Shown: positions 1-12,200 of the stretch, in pieces
Layout of the letters: every line of letters begins with the position of its first letter
How positions within the stretch are numbered: position 1 is the stretch's first letter
Assembly: GCA_951394045.1 (NCBI GenBank)
Contig: OX595986.1
Coordinates: 1,910,001 to 1,955,000 of the forward strand
DNA from: Nitzschia sp. DOCU1
Taxonomy: Eukaryota > Bacillariophyta > Bacillariophyceae > Bacillariales > Bacillariaceae
Direction of reading: 5' to 3'
Length of the DNA stretch: 45,000 nt
Made by a program: the position numbers and the translations under genes
Notes under the pieces: model-generated
What the model saw: the letters and a program-made list of their open reading frames with translations, nothing else
Told to the model about the DNA's origin: nothing
Databases searched by the model: none

Positions 1-3000
1 GCAAGACTTGTCAAGAGTCCAGTAGGAATTATATTGGTCTCATACCTGTGTGGTCAACATCATGCACCAACGCTGAAAAGACAACTGCAAATTGCGTAAG
101 AGGATCACTGGTGATACCGTATGTGTAATCATGCAAATCTGAGGCAATGTCGTTGGACTCCCGATCGTAATCGACATTTTCCGGGATGACGATGCGATTG
201 AGTAACTTGTTGGCCGACATGGTAACGTGACTAGCGTGTTCAAAGTTGTGGAATGGGTTCTTTCTGTACATTTGGGCGATTGTCGTGATATAGTCTTGCA
301 ACTGAGTGACAACGGCTTCGTCCAACTCGACTGTTTGGAATTTCTCCAAGGCTTTGATGGACTTGGGATTGAATTTGGGAAGAGTGATGATTTCAACAAC
401 CTCATCAACAACAATTTTGTCATCGTCGTCTTCCAGATCACCACCTTCCGTTGCCGACATCTCTCCAAACGAAGAATGGAACGTCGAAACGCTCGCGTCG
501 AACCCAGCAGACTGAGTTGATAGACGTCTCTTTGGCATACGAATCGAGGACTCCCGTTGAGGCATCCTGATCGGAGCGCTGCCCAGCACTTGCTGCTGCG
601 AGAATCGGTCCACAACCGCAGAAGTATGGCTCTCTAAGGACGTGGTATGTTCAGAGATATTTTGAAAGGAGTTCTCAAAACTGTGGGACACCGAATACGA
701 ATGACTCGACTTGGACCACCCGTCATTGCTTGGTGGGGTTGCGGGCTTTGGTGCCTCGTCTCTTGCGGCCACAATCTGTTTCAGCAAACGCACAAAAAGC
801 TCGAGTTGCCATTGGATCAACCTCTCCTCACGCTTGTCGTTCCCTTCGCGGCCTTGGGTCACCATGTCCGACAGCTTGTCGACCTTGGTAACTGAATCCG
901 ACGTCGTCCTCTGAAGGCCTCGCGTCGGTTCTCCTTTGGTAAAGGTCGATCGGCTGCGCGATGGTGCCACGCGCTTGATTTCCCTATCGAGTTCATCTGT
1001 GCTTCGATTGGCTTGGAGGCTGAAGTTATCAGCGCGGGAAACCAGCCAGTATGTTTGTACATTTCCCTTTCCTTTTGCGTGAACAAGATCATCCCGAGGC
1101 TTCACCCAGTATCCCTTTCCTGCCTGGGTAAGCAAATCGGCCGTAGATTTGCTCATTTGTACGCGGTTCGTCTCGCCCGTGCTCTCCATGCGTGCCGCCG
1201 TGTTGACGGTATCTCCAAACAATTGAAATCGCGACTTCTCGCCTTGCAGAACACCAGCTGTAACAGGCCCACTATTCAACCCCAGTCTCATGCAGAGATC
1301 GCCTTCAGTAGCATGTATGCTGTTAGTTTGTTCATTTCCTACTAGAGCAATCGGAAAAGAAAAGAACGTACCGGTGTCGGGACCCAATGCGATCTCAAGC
1401 CTTTTGGTGACCTCTGTCATTTTGGTCATACATTCTCGAGCAAACTTTGTCATCCGGACAGCATGATCAGGTTGAGGTTCGGGCAATCCAGTCACGGCGA
1501 CGTAGCAATCACCAATAGTTTCGACTTTGAACACCTGAGACAACATTTCGAAGAAGGCCAGACGGTCAGTGAAGCAACGGGGGCAGACTCATACAATCTG
1601 CAGAAGAAACTTACCCCACGTCGTCTAGCGACTTTATCAAAGGCCGCGTATATAGTTTGTAGTAGCGTAAAGACATCCTCAGGTGAACGTTCTGAAGACC
1701 AAGCTGTAAAGCCAACAATATCTGCAAACAACACAGTGGTGTGCGGAAACTGCAAAAAAATCCAGCAAGGATGGTGAGATACAGCGCCAGCACGCCATTC
1801 AATCGCGCGAATGTGACTCACCAAGTCAGCAATCGGTTTGTTCAATCCAAATTCCTCACTTTGATCGACCAAGGATGCAGGAGTACTGGCAAGAAGATTC
1901 TTTAGCTGGTGCTTTGGGTGAGACACACCGCTCTGCAATTTGGGCCCGCCAAGACCCAAGTCCCTTAGACTGTTGCCCAAGGCGGGCTGGACACTCTCCA
2001 ATATACTCTGCACTGCACTCGCAGACAGAGGGGCATCCTTCGGGGCGCTTTCCGGACTCTTGTGAGGAGACTCGGGATCGTCTCCGTCGCGCGGATCACC
2101 TTCCGGAGTGTTTTCCTTCTTTTTCCGACGCAGCCTTTTCAACTTCTTCATCTTCTTCTTCAGCTTCTTGAGCTTTTTCTTCTTCTTTCGTTTTACTCGA
2201 TTTGTTTCGAATAGACGATCCCGCACGTTGGCAGGAAAGAGTGACGATACAATTGCCCGGGCTTCGATGGCCGATGATAGTATGGCACGGTTGCGGCGTT
2301 CCAAGAAGCGGTCATATATCAGAAAAAGAAGAAGCGTGACGAAAAAGGCCCCAAGACCAACTCCTACATATACCATGGGGTTGATCGTCTCATAGGCTTG
2401 TTGTGTAGCGGTTGAAGGATAAACATCGAGTCGGTACTGACAGACTTCGGCCTGATTGTCATTCACAAATCGCCGGGAGATAGTAGTTCCTTCCAACTGC
2501 AAGTTTTGTAGGTCGTATGTGCTGCGGTAGCTCTCGAAGGCTATATCATGTGCATCCTTGAATCCCAAAAATGTTACATTCGGGCCGTCTACTCTCAAGC
2601 TGGCAACTTGTCCACAGGAGTTTCGAACAACGGCCAGAAAGCCTTTCGCACGGGAAGGTAATGCGTCAGTGAGCAAGCTGGTCCAGGAAACTAGGGCTAC
2701 AACTGTCCCCACGGACGACACCATCACACCTTTCATGTTCGGTTCCACCCGATGTAGAACGGGATACACCATGCTCCCATACAATTCGTCGGATTTAATC
2801 GCATCCGAAAGAAAGGCCCGTAGGAGATAGTCGCTCTCGTCGTCGTTTCCGTCCAAGAATCGCCCCATGACGGCTGATGAATTGCCCGCGGAAAATATGA
2901 GCTCGGCGCTAATGTACATGTTGCTCGCTAAGTCGTAGTTGATAGATTCGCGGTGCAGAGGATGCATGTGCCGAATGGGATAGAAGGGGCCTGGACCCGA

Positions 3001-3942
3001 CGACGCCACCGGAATGCCATTAACAAGATCGAAAATTTGATCTCTTATTCCCCCCGTCGAGTTTGGAGCGTCGGCTTGCACCCGTCGACGATCATCAATG
3101 CTGGATTCCGCCCACTCCTCCGATTGTTTGATCCATTCCTGATTTTCCTTAATATACAGCTCATAGTCGGTCCGCTCATTCTCTTCCACTATCGGCGTTA
3201 ACAAATTTGACTGAATTGAGGTGGAAGCGTATTTGGCGTTCATACTCCAGACTGGGAAGTCTGGTATCGTCACCGTGGGCCAGACCCCGGCGGCTGTCGC
3301 CATGGTCGAGTCGACCGCAATGGAATCTAACGCAGAGAAGGCCCGCTGTACATTTTCCCTCCAGGCATCTCCTAATTCATCGCTCAAACTGAGCACCGTT
3401 TCTTCGAAACTAGCTTCTTCGTGACTATTTGCCACTGCATAAAGTGTGTAAGGAAGCAAGACTCCCAGTATCACCAGCAAAAAGAAGAGAGCGCAGTAAC
3501 GCCCACATTTGGCGGCTCGAACCTCGCTCCGTGCAATTTTATGACTCTCCCTATCATTGTCTTCGACGGCGGTTCCTGTCGCACTCGAGGCGGCGTCGCT
3601 TCCCACACTCTGCGAATCCGTAGCCATGCTGGAAGCCGAGGAATAGTTGGAGGCGCTATCGTCGTCTTCTTCGTCTCCGATTGAGAATCCGTCACGGCCT
3701 TCGTCAGAATCATAGTCTGAATCGTCTTCGTCAACTGACGACAAGTCATCGTCCCTTTCGACTCTGGGGACATCGTTTATCGACACTTCTTCAATATCAT
3801 CATCGTCAGGCGAGGTTGTGCTGCCAGTGGATGCAGTCACTGCATCAACTCGTTTGGGGCCGGCTGGGGTCATCATCGTCATCGGGCTGTTCTTTCTCGA
3901 CGACTCAGCCCCTTGGCTGCCCGCTGTGTCCTCCACTTCCAT
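1..3942 (-). CDS. Receptor-type class III nucleotide cyclase fused to a class I cyclic-nucleotide phosphodiesterase, 3' end outside window
   Basis: This membrane protein probably both makes and degrades a cyclic nucleotide. The exons I infer are 3942-1822, 1749-1615, 1534-1372 and 1302-46. The introns are 1821-1750, 1614-1535, 1371-1303 and one opening with GT at 45; all are GT-AG where both ends are visible, and removing them restores family motifs. At least 1225 residues are visible. An acidic Ser/Asp-rich N-terminus (1-145) is followed by TM1 (about 149-171), an outer region with a CHASE-like segment (WPTVTIPDF, 221-229), TM2 (about 523-543) and a Lys/Arg tract (583-609). The cyclase domain (about 708-860) has metal Asp717 and Asp761, purine-site Glu757, Gln833 at the second specificity site, and Asn840/Arg844. 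The PDE domain begins near 1100 with HNFEH (His1158, His1162) and HDVDH (His1220, Asp1221). Glu757 favours GTP, but Gln833 is neither the Cys of guanylyl cyclases nor the Asp of adenylyl cyclases, so the substrate is open. It is divergent from the SohB gene. Confidence 0.9.
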
Positions 3943-4732
3943 GGGAGCCGATGGCGGTAGTCACACAATGCTTTAATGCACCTCCACCCCCAAGCAATGG
4001 TGGTGCTGATCTTACAATTCTTGATATATTGTTTTCGATGTCCGTGGATCTCCCTTCATCTTCGATTCACCCCCATTCTCTCGATCTCCCCACGCCGCGT
4101 ATCATAGAGGTGAAATAAGGCACTGGACTGTCTGTATGTCTGTCTGTTCTCGGGTTCTGGTACGACATGTCGATAGAAAGAGAAGGAAGGGTTCGATGTT
4201 TGTATCGCAGCGTACGAAAGTACGAGGTACCGTAGTTTATCCGGCAAGACCACATTATTGCCCACTTCATCCAAGCGGCCATTGATCGAAGAATTCGTGA
4301 CCGGATGGCCATAAATCTAAAAAATAGATAACCAGCCAAATTTTCGACCAATTGGAGCTCTCAGCGAGGCCTTGGTGTTGGTTCCAGTATGCGCTGTACA
4401 GGTATGTACTCTGCAGCATATGATAGAGTACAAACAATCTATTGGGCCGCGCTGACTTTACGGATGACGTCAGCTCCACTGCTGATCCACCCATCTGCAA
4501 ACAAAATCTGCCGCCAAGTAGAAAAAAGACGACAGACGGCGGATAGCATTGCAACGTCGTCGTCGTCGTTCGGTACGATACGACTGCATCGGCAGATCCT
4601 TGGGATTGTAGATCTTCCACTTTTGGCTCAGACTCGCGAAAAAGTGCTGGTCTTTGCTTTGTCTCTCTGCATTGACAGTTGTCGATATCACATTATCATA
4701 TCAAGTAAATCACCACCCTTTTCGCCGCCGCC
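3943..4732. promoter_or_regulatory. Divergent intergenic promoter region between the cyclase/PDE gene and the SohB gene
   Basis: This 790 bp stretch separates two genes transcribed away from each other, so both promoters should lie here. I see no credible coding region; the overlapping short reading frames on both strands resemble nothing known. The only strong motif I recognise is the TGACGTCA palindrome at 4465-4472. The start context of the rightward gene is GCCGCCGCC before ATG. Confidence 0.6.
4465..4472. promoter_or_regulatory. Perfect CRE-type palindrome TGACGTCA
   Basis: The 8-bp palindrome TGACGTCA lies 261 bp upstream of the SohB ATG and about 520 bp upstream of the cyclase ATG. 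It is the consensus binding site for CREB/ATF-type bZIP factors. In Phaeodactylum, TGACGT-type elements are known CO2/cAMP-responsive sites in carbonic anhydrase promoters. That it works here is inference. Confidence 0.45.
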
Positions 4733-6885
4733 ATGAGATTAGTTGTCCTGCCACTGTTGGCGACATTGCTTGCCTCTTCGGTAACGTCTTTCGTCGTTCC
4801 TTCGAGATTTACACCGTCAAGGGCGGAAACACCGATCGGATTAAGTCAGCCTCTATGGCCCCTTGACAAACACCGACGGTCGTCCCCAACTCAGCTACAA
4901 GCACTACCAGGTTTTCTCGACGGCGCCATTCAAGCGGTAACTTCCTCATCGAATGCGATTACTTCGAGCCCCATGTTTGAATTCTTTCTTCAGACAGTCA
5001 TCAGTTATGCCGTCCCCACGTTCTTTGCTCTTGTAACCATTTTCTTTGCAGCATCTTCCTTTCGAAGTAAAGACGACGACGATGATTCGTTTTCCATGGA
5101 TCGTAACACGGCAGTGGCAGAACTCTACAGTGATTTGTATGACGATCCCTCTCAGACTTCATCGCGATCTGGCTTTCGGTTTGGTGGTCGATCCAGAGGT
5201 GGATTGAACAAAGCCCAACGCCGCAATCTGGGAATTCCAAGTATGGAATATCTCAAGATTACTCATGTTAACGAACGCTATGATTCCTACGACTTTAGTT
5301 TGGCCAAGGCGACCAAGTCCAAAGCATACGCCGCATCCAAATATCGCAGCCGATCGTTTGACCGTGCCTTAAATCTGGCCCTGTCCGCGGGTGAGGAAGG
5401 CGACTTGCCTGCCTATGCCAAGACATTTCTTTTGGAAGCCGAGCAGGAATTTTTGAAAAAGGGCAAGGCGTTGACGGGACAGTTGCAAAGTTTCGAAGCT
5501 AAATTGGCGGCGGAAGCGATGGATGCTGAGCTCAAGCGAATGGGAATGGACAAGTTTGAAATGGATCCAGAGCCAGACGAGGAGGAGGACGGTGTTATTG
5601 ATGCCGAAGTTGTCGAAGGCTCCAATGCGACGGCCACCAAAAACGTCAATCAGACCATCCAAAGTCGTAGTCCGATCAAGGGCCGAAAAAAGTCGAATTT
5701 GTTGCAAAGCATTTCTAAATTACAACGTGAACTGAAACAAAATGAGCTTGACTTTTTGCAAGATGTCATCGCCGCGGTCGGCCCCAAACGGGGAGTTGCC
5801 ATTCGTGCAGCATTGTTGGGAGATATTTCCGCACGAGGAACGGGTGGATTGTTGACTCAACTGGAGGATCGACCGCTGTCGACCATTCTTCAAGCGGCCG
5901 ATGACAAGGATGGTACACTCAAGAAATCGCTTTTTGTCATGAGCTTTCCGGGTGATGTGCAAGCTTCGCAGCTTAATAATCTTCGAGAAGAAGTGACGGC
6001 TATTATTCGCAACGCGAAACCCGGCGATGAAGCCTTGGTGGTCTTGCAGAGTGGCGGTGGCACCGTCACCGGCTACGGATTGGCAGCTGGTCAGCTGGTG
6101 CGTCTCAAACAAGCAGGTCTCTTTTTGACCATGGCTGTCGAACAAGTGGCGGCTTCGGGTGGATACATGATGGCGTGCGTGGCGGATCGCATCGTTGCCT
6201 CACCTTTTGCCGTTCTGGGAAGTATTGGTGTCATTTCCGAGATTCCTAATGCCTATGAGCGTCTCAAACAAGAAGGAATGTAAGTGGCGAGACCTTACAA
6301 TATTCAGCAGGACAACGCCTCTCATTATGATCACATCTCAATCACTCACCTCTGCATTTCCTTCCCCCCCCCCCCAGCGAATTTCAAACGGTCACAGCCG
6401 GCAAATTCAAACGCACATTAACACCGACCAAAAAGGTCACCAAGGCGGATCTCGATAAATCCAAAGAAGAGTTGGAAGACGTCTTGGCCCAATTCAGTGG
6501 CTTTGTCAAGGAGAATCGACCTAAGCTCGATATTGATGCTGTCGCTACCGGCGAAACGTGGTTTGGCAGAGCGGCATTGGAAAAGGGCCTGTGTGATGAT
6601 ATAAAAACCGTCGATGATGTTATTTTGAATTATGTGGATTTGGGCTACAACGTCTATGAGGTCGAGTACAGTCCACCGCCAGAAGTACCTGAAGGGTTGG
6701 CTCAGCTACTCCCATTCGGTTCCGTTAGGGGGCCATCATCGTCGTCGTGGCTACGCCGGGGAATTCGATGGGCAGTGAATGCGATGGCGGATGAGGTGCG
6801 GATTGCTATCGACGAAAGGACTGCTGTGCAACAACAGTACATGGCAAAAGACGATACATCAGATCGAGTGCAAATGCGAGATTGA
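4733..6885 (+). CDS. SohB-like signal peptide peptidase (family S49), probably plastid-targeted
   Basis: This is a membrane serine protease of the SohB/SppA family that uses a Ser/Lys dyad. Exons are 4733-6279 and 6378-6885. The intron (6280-6377) starts GTAAGT and ends in a run of 12 C before AG; splicing restores the SohB-type segment EGIEFQTVTAGKFKRT. The product is 684 residues, longer than bacterial SohB because of an N-terminal extension. Residues 1-19 look like a signal peptide, followed by VTS-F-VVP with Phe20 at the cleavage point, as in diatom plastid presequences. A membrane segment spans about 83-108. The S49 N-terminal domain lies before the catalytic core, whose motif is AASGGYMMA with nucleophile Ser475; the general base is probably Lys527 in FKRT. 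An acidic, poorly conserved linker lies near 275-300. The plastid location is inferred from the presequence only. The family assignment is secure. Confidence 0.93.
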
Positions 6886-7489
6886 AACCCTACCGAGACA
6901 ATATTGGTTTGGTGAAGGCTGGCTAGCAAACAGAGTAGTCTTTCCATCTTGTCTACTGCACCATTACCATTTAGAGAACACGTTATTTCAAAGTATTTGC
7001 CTGATGCCAACGGAGATAAACCTCTTTAGAGGACCAAACTGTGGAATGTAGGACTGTAAGCATGAGAGGGCGCCTTGTCGCTACATCTAGTGAGGGGGTG
7101 AAGATAATCGTGTTTCTCCGCTTGTACTAGTAGGATGGGGGGATTCGCGAACCACGAGGCGTCTACGATCAGGCTATGTAAGGTAGCAGCGTACCCTGTT
7201 GCATCGAACAGCACTAGTTTGTTTCGAGCAGAGCGACCAAAGTATCCTACGGTGCTGCAGTGCGAGGGATTCCAGCTATTGTTGGGCTGTGTTGCATCAT
7301 CGAACGAACGCGTCGTTTGCCTCATCGAACATTACGTCATCTGGAAAACAACAAGCACCTGGGGCCACAAGGACAATACTCCTTTAAATGGAATAAAGCG
7401 TATTTTAGGGAACCAGGGGGAGATGCAATGGCTTTACTTTGCAGGCTTCCACAAAGAAACACACGACGTGCAATGCCCTCACTCGTATT
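6886..7489. other. Intergenic, no gene recognised
   Basis: This stretch follows the SohB stop codon and precedes the minisatellite. It should hold the 3' UTR and polyadenylation signals. Open frames here run on into the repeat and have no recognisable domain. No tRNA or other RNA gene was seen. Confidence 0.5.
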
Positions 7490-8893
7490 CCGTGAAGCTT
7501 TTGAAAAAATCAAAGCGCCACTTTCACTGCGGGGTCCATCAATATCCGGGTTTGCATGATACGCGTTGCATGCTTCGCTTTGTCTTCACCGCGTTTGCCC
7601 AAATCACGTTTTGTTGGGCGGGGCCGAAACTGCTGAAAATCAAAGCGCTGCTACCACTATCCGGGTGTTCTATGTACCTGGTATGGTCGGTGCATGCATC
7701 GATCTGCTTTCACCGCGGTTGCCCAAATCACGTCTTGCGCTACCCCAAAGAACTGTTGAAAATCACCGCCCTCCTTTCAAGGCGTGCTTTCACAGACAGA
7801 GACAGTGGGCCCTCACCATCCGGGTGCGCGATCTACGGTGATGCATCGCGCTACGTTCACCGACAGTCCGTGTTCCGAAATCACGTGTAGTTCGGCGCGT
7901 GCGAAACTATTGAAATTCAACGCGCTGTTTTCACCGCGGGGCGCTGTCTGATCCGGGTGCGCGATCTACAGACGGTGTATGCATCGCGCTGCTTTCACCG
8001 ACCGTCCGTGTTCCGAAATCACGTATAGGCGTTCGGCGCGTGCGAAACCATTGAAATTCAACGCGCTTTTTTACCGCGGGGCGCTGATCAATATCCGGGT
8101 GCGCGATGCATCGCGTTGCTTTCACCGACCGTGTTCCGAAATCACGTGTTGTTCTGCACGGGCGAAACTAGGTATTGAAATTCAACGCGCTGCTTTCACC
8201 GCCGGGTGCTGATCAATCTCCGGGTGCGCTCGCCGCGGTTACCCAAAACACGTATTGCTACGTGCGAGCGCAACGATCGACAATCAGCGTGATGCTCTCG
8301 CCGCCGTGCACTCGCACCACGAGCTTGCGGCTTGTTCGTCCGTTCGCCATCCACGCCGCAACGATGCTTTTATCGTATTCCGAAATCACGTGCTGTTCAG
8401 CGCGGTGAAACTATTGGAAATCAACGTGCTGGTTTCGCCGCGTGCTTTCATGGCGGGTCCTTATCAATATCCGGGTTCGCCATCAACGCTGGAGGAATCA
8501 CCGCGGTTTCCCAAATCACGTGTTGTTCGGCGCGGCCGAAACTATTATTGAAATCAACAGGCTGCTTTCACCGCGTGCTTTCACCACGGGTCCACACCAA
8601 TATCCGGGTCCGATATCAACACTGAATGCATTTTGTTGCTTTCACAGCGGCTGCCCAAATCACGTGTTGTTCGGCGAACTGTTGAAAATAAACGGGCTGC
8701 TTCGACACGGGCTTTCACCACGGGTCCTCATCAATATCCGGGTTCGATATCAACGCTTCATGCATCGCACTGCTTTCACCGCGTCTGCCCAAATCACGTA
8801 TCGTTCGGGGCGGGCCCGAAACTTACACATTTTTCGATGATGCACGACCTAATATCCGGGTGTTGACTAATGTTTCCAAACCACGTGTTGTTC
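7490..8893. repeat. Degenerate minisatellite, about 10-11 units with a period near 133 bp
   Basis: A long unit recurs with drift. The anchor ATCCGGG occurs at 7544, 7659, 7818, 7951, 8093, 8218 (as CTCCGGG), 8469, 8602, 8736 and 8854. Spacing is 115-159 bp, with one 251 bp gap that looks like a unit with a lost anchor. Between anchors the order is constant: a CTTTCACCGCG-like stretch, then CCAAATCACGTG or CGAAATCACGTG, then TTGTTCGGCGCG, CGAAACTATTGAAAATCAACGCGCTG, and CATCAATATCCGGG. Several units carry the E-box palindrome CACGTG. Frames open through the array because of its composition. One inverted partial unit lies at the right edge of the window (44908-44946). Confidence 0.88.
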
Positions 8894-8895
8894 GC

Positions 8896-8916
8896 TGAGA
8901 TGAGATGAGATGAGAT
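8896..8916. repeat. TGAGA pentanucleotide microsatellite
   Basis: About four tandem copies of TGAGA directly follow the last minisatellite unit. The following 8917-9202 holds no recognisable gene and should include the 3' UTR of the PDZ gene. Confidence 0.8.
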
Positions 8917-9202
8917 CTGATCGATGCTATGCTATGCTCTTGGCGCTACTATTACCACACCTGGATCCCTCGCGCTACGGTACCGTGTGATATTTATTTC
9001 GGCCGCTCTGCTCGAAACAAACCAGCAGAAACGCTACTGCTGTGTAAAATACGATTTTAGCCACACCTCGTATCGGCATGTACAGACCGTACTGGCGAAA
9101 ACTATGAAGAACTGGCACAATGCTCGCTAGTCTTTGGCAAGAGAAAGGAAGTCTTAAAGTAACAGATAGGATCGTGCAGAGGAGATCACATATGAAAGCA
9201 AT

Positions 9203-12200
9203 CTAGAGGTAGAAAGGGACTCGTCCATGGGGGGGCTTCGACTTTTCACCAATTCGCCCAGACCAGTTTGTTCTGTTCGCGGAGTGTTCGACGCGTTCGT
9301 TGGCCTTTTTACAACACCACCGATCCTTGAATCGGAATCGCTTTGCACCATGGCTACTTGCTACATCTCCAACTAATGAAGTCTTCAGGATCCGGAACGA
9401 AATCGTTGCGGAAGACTTCGCCATGACAGCCACGGCGTCTCTAACGCTTGGATTTCGCCGAAAGTCGACGCCATTGATAGCAAGAACAGTGTCACCTGGA
9501 AGAATCGGCTTGCCCACAAGTAGCCCCATGGTTGAGATCTTCTTAACATACAGAACGCCTCCCATGGTTCCAAGGCTGACACCCACTTCTTGCGATGGAC
9601 GGTTCTTTTTAACGGTTACCACCATCGGCGCCAAGACTGCACCTCTTGTCTGAAGTGGGTTTTCCTGAATTTCCAGCGATGCCTCTCGAAACGAGTTGTG
9701 GGTGGATAAAACGTCCCATCCCGTTATGTCACTCATATCAGACGGGCCTATGATGCTTCCCTGAGGGTCCTCGATGGTAACATCAACGGGGTTGTCGGGG
9801 GTGATCTCCTCAATCTTTACAAAAATACTTCCATCTGGATTTCGTGTCTCGGTACGAATGCACTTTGTTCCATCTGGTTTGAAAGTTTCACTGGTTTGGA
9901 CTTCACCCACCTCCTCATCAACAGTGTCCAGGATTTCATGCATTCTTTGGTACTCAAGCTCAATATCGGTATCAGTATTGTTTCGGATCAAGCTCATGGC
10001 CTTATTGGCATCAGGCTCTTTTGAAAAGTCTACACCATTGATCGTCAGAATCACGTCACCTTCTTTGAGACCTGCCGAGGCCAGCCTACTATTTTGAGAA
10101 ATAGCGGTGGCTACCAGAAGAATTCCCCAATGGGTCGGCTGGCTCTTTATGGCTATTCCATGCCGTTCCGAGGCAGAAAGCTTTTGCAGAGTGAGCTTCT
10201 TGGCGGACTTGTACCCCAACATGGAACCTCCGTAGGATGCGTCGTCAAATTCAAACGACGTCGATTTCGGCGGGGGTATTGTAAACGTTTCAACGAGCTG
10301 CCGGGTCTGTGATAGACGATTTCGCTTGTTCTGAACCCAAGCAAGAGACTTAGATGCACTTATCATAATGTTGCCCTCGGCCTTAGCCAACATCACAGAC
10401 GCTTTGGAGAGGTCGGGATTTTCGCTGAAGTCGACGTTATTTATCGACAAAATGATATCGTCGACGCTCAAGGGTGTTCTAGCAAAGAGCCCCGACGGGA
10501 ATACCTGCGAAACGACCATTGCATTCTGCCCCCTGTGTGTCTGCTTAATCTGCAGCCCCAACCCAACAATGTGGCTCTGGCTAGGCTTTTTCACTTGGAT
10601 CGTTAATGCACCTTCGATATCCAGCGACACAACAGAAATATCGCGTGTGGATCCGTCGAACATGAGCCATCGCCGACGTGTTGTCTGCTTTTGCTTGCGG
10701 CCGTTGGAATCGAAGAACTCCTCTACGACTGTGTGGCTTCCGTCTGTGTTTCCAATTTCTCTTGTCACGGTCTTGCGTCGGTCGGCATGGATTGTCTCCT
10801 GAACATTGTGGTAAGGAAGGCTTGGCAGGGGCAATTCATCCATGGACGCATCCATGGCTGGATTGCGACTCTTTAGTACAACAAATGTGATTCTGTCAGT
10901 GGCTCGACGGACGATATCTGCAAGTGGGCATGCACGAGCGAGCAAGTGAGTGGTGAGACAATCGGTTCGGCGAACTTCTGTCTTGGCCCGTTCCATCTGA
11001 CGTACCCAGGGCTTCCTTCGCGTTGGGACGCTGAAGAAAATTAACGCCGTTTACTGAGACTACAATGTCACCCTGTTCGATTGGACTCTCGGCGAACTTT
11101 CCGTTCGGCGACACCTTCGTCACTACCAAGCGAGGTCCAACTGGAAGTTGGCGTACCCCGACGAAAATGCCAATCTTGTCATCCGGAAACTTTTTTCGAA
11201 CTGTAAAAACGATCTCTTCGTTGGAAGGGATTGGAGATGTTTCACTGCTGTCAAATGAGTCTGACCGTATGTCAAATAAAGCGCCCTTGTCCCGTAACTC
11301 TCGTTGCTTCTGATTGACGCTCGGTTTTGTAGTACCAGTGTCAGTAAAGTTTCTCACTTTAGGTTTTGGCCTTGTGCGGCTGGAAGAATACTGCGAAACA
11401 ACAATGTGTTGCTGGGTTGACGAGTCGCTTGATGTTTGGTCGGTGTGAACCCCTCTCATGATTGAAGCATTGGAGCTGCTTTGACTCTCTCCTGTTTCCT
11501 GCTGAGATGTGTCGGATGAGGAATTCGACGTGCTATCTGCTTGGTTGGTTCGCCCGCCAGGAAAACTATCGCTACTTCCTTTCAGATTCGGCATCCGACG
11601 GTTTGGAAGCGGTGATTTACCAGGGTTCTTCGAACCCGAAGGCATATCGCTGTCTTCTTGTAGTAGACTCCACACAGTCTCGTCGTCACTTCTAGAGCTG
11701 TGCTCGTCGTATAGTAAGGTGCTTGTGTCGAGTACAGGGTATCCCATCGAGTCACCTGAGATTGCTGAGACGTCTGGATCATCTGCAGCCCACGTGTTAA
11801 CTGACATCGCAGGCTTTGGAGGGCCGCCACGCGCATAGTCAAACGGTACTGGATTTTTTGGCCGATACAACTGCTTCACATTCGTTGATCGTCTTGCAAC
11901 ATCCTCTTGGGATGAATCTGAAGATTCACTTGACTCACTTCCGTCAGACTGCACCGGGACATTTGTCCTGCGAATGGTAGGTGGTTGCAAACCACTGGAA
12001 TCTGAATGGTGTCCGCTCGTTGGCTGGCTAATCTCCTCATCGGTTGAAACATCAATGTGCCGTTCAAAGACTCTTCGCCCACCCATTACTTGAACCCCTC
12101 GTCCATGAGCCCCCTCGCCCATGGCACCAGCCTTGCGAAGGGGGGAAAACGCTGAGGTGTCGCTGCTTTGATCTGATGACAAATTTGCCGCTCTCGACGG

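Noticed and set aside
7135..7890. A 251-codon open frame on the plus strand and several overlapping frames up to 8866
   Set aside because: They run through the degenerate minisatellite, share its repeated segments in different frames, and show no domain. Their openness follows from repeat composition.
7490..8893. CRISPR-like array
   Set aside because: Units are about 133 bp, degenerate throughout, with no short constant repeat alternating with unique spacers, and the locus is eukaryotic.
9154..9351. An alternative minus-strand frame overlapping the end of the PDZ gene that looks like an ordinary disordered tail
   Set aside because: No good splice signals link it to the end of PDZ4; the only donor candidate (GTAGCA) is weak. 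I kept the continuous frame and noted the uncertainty.
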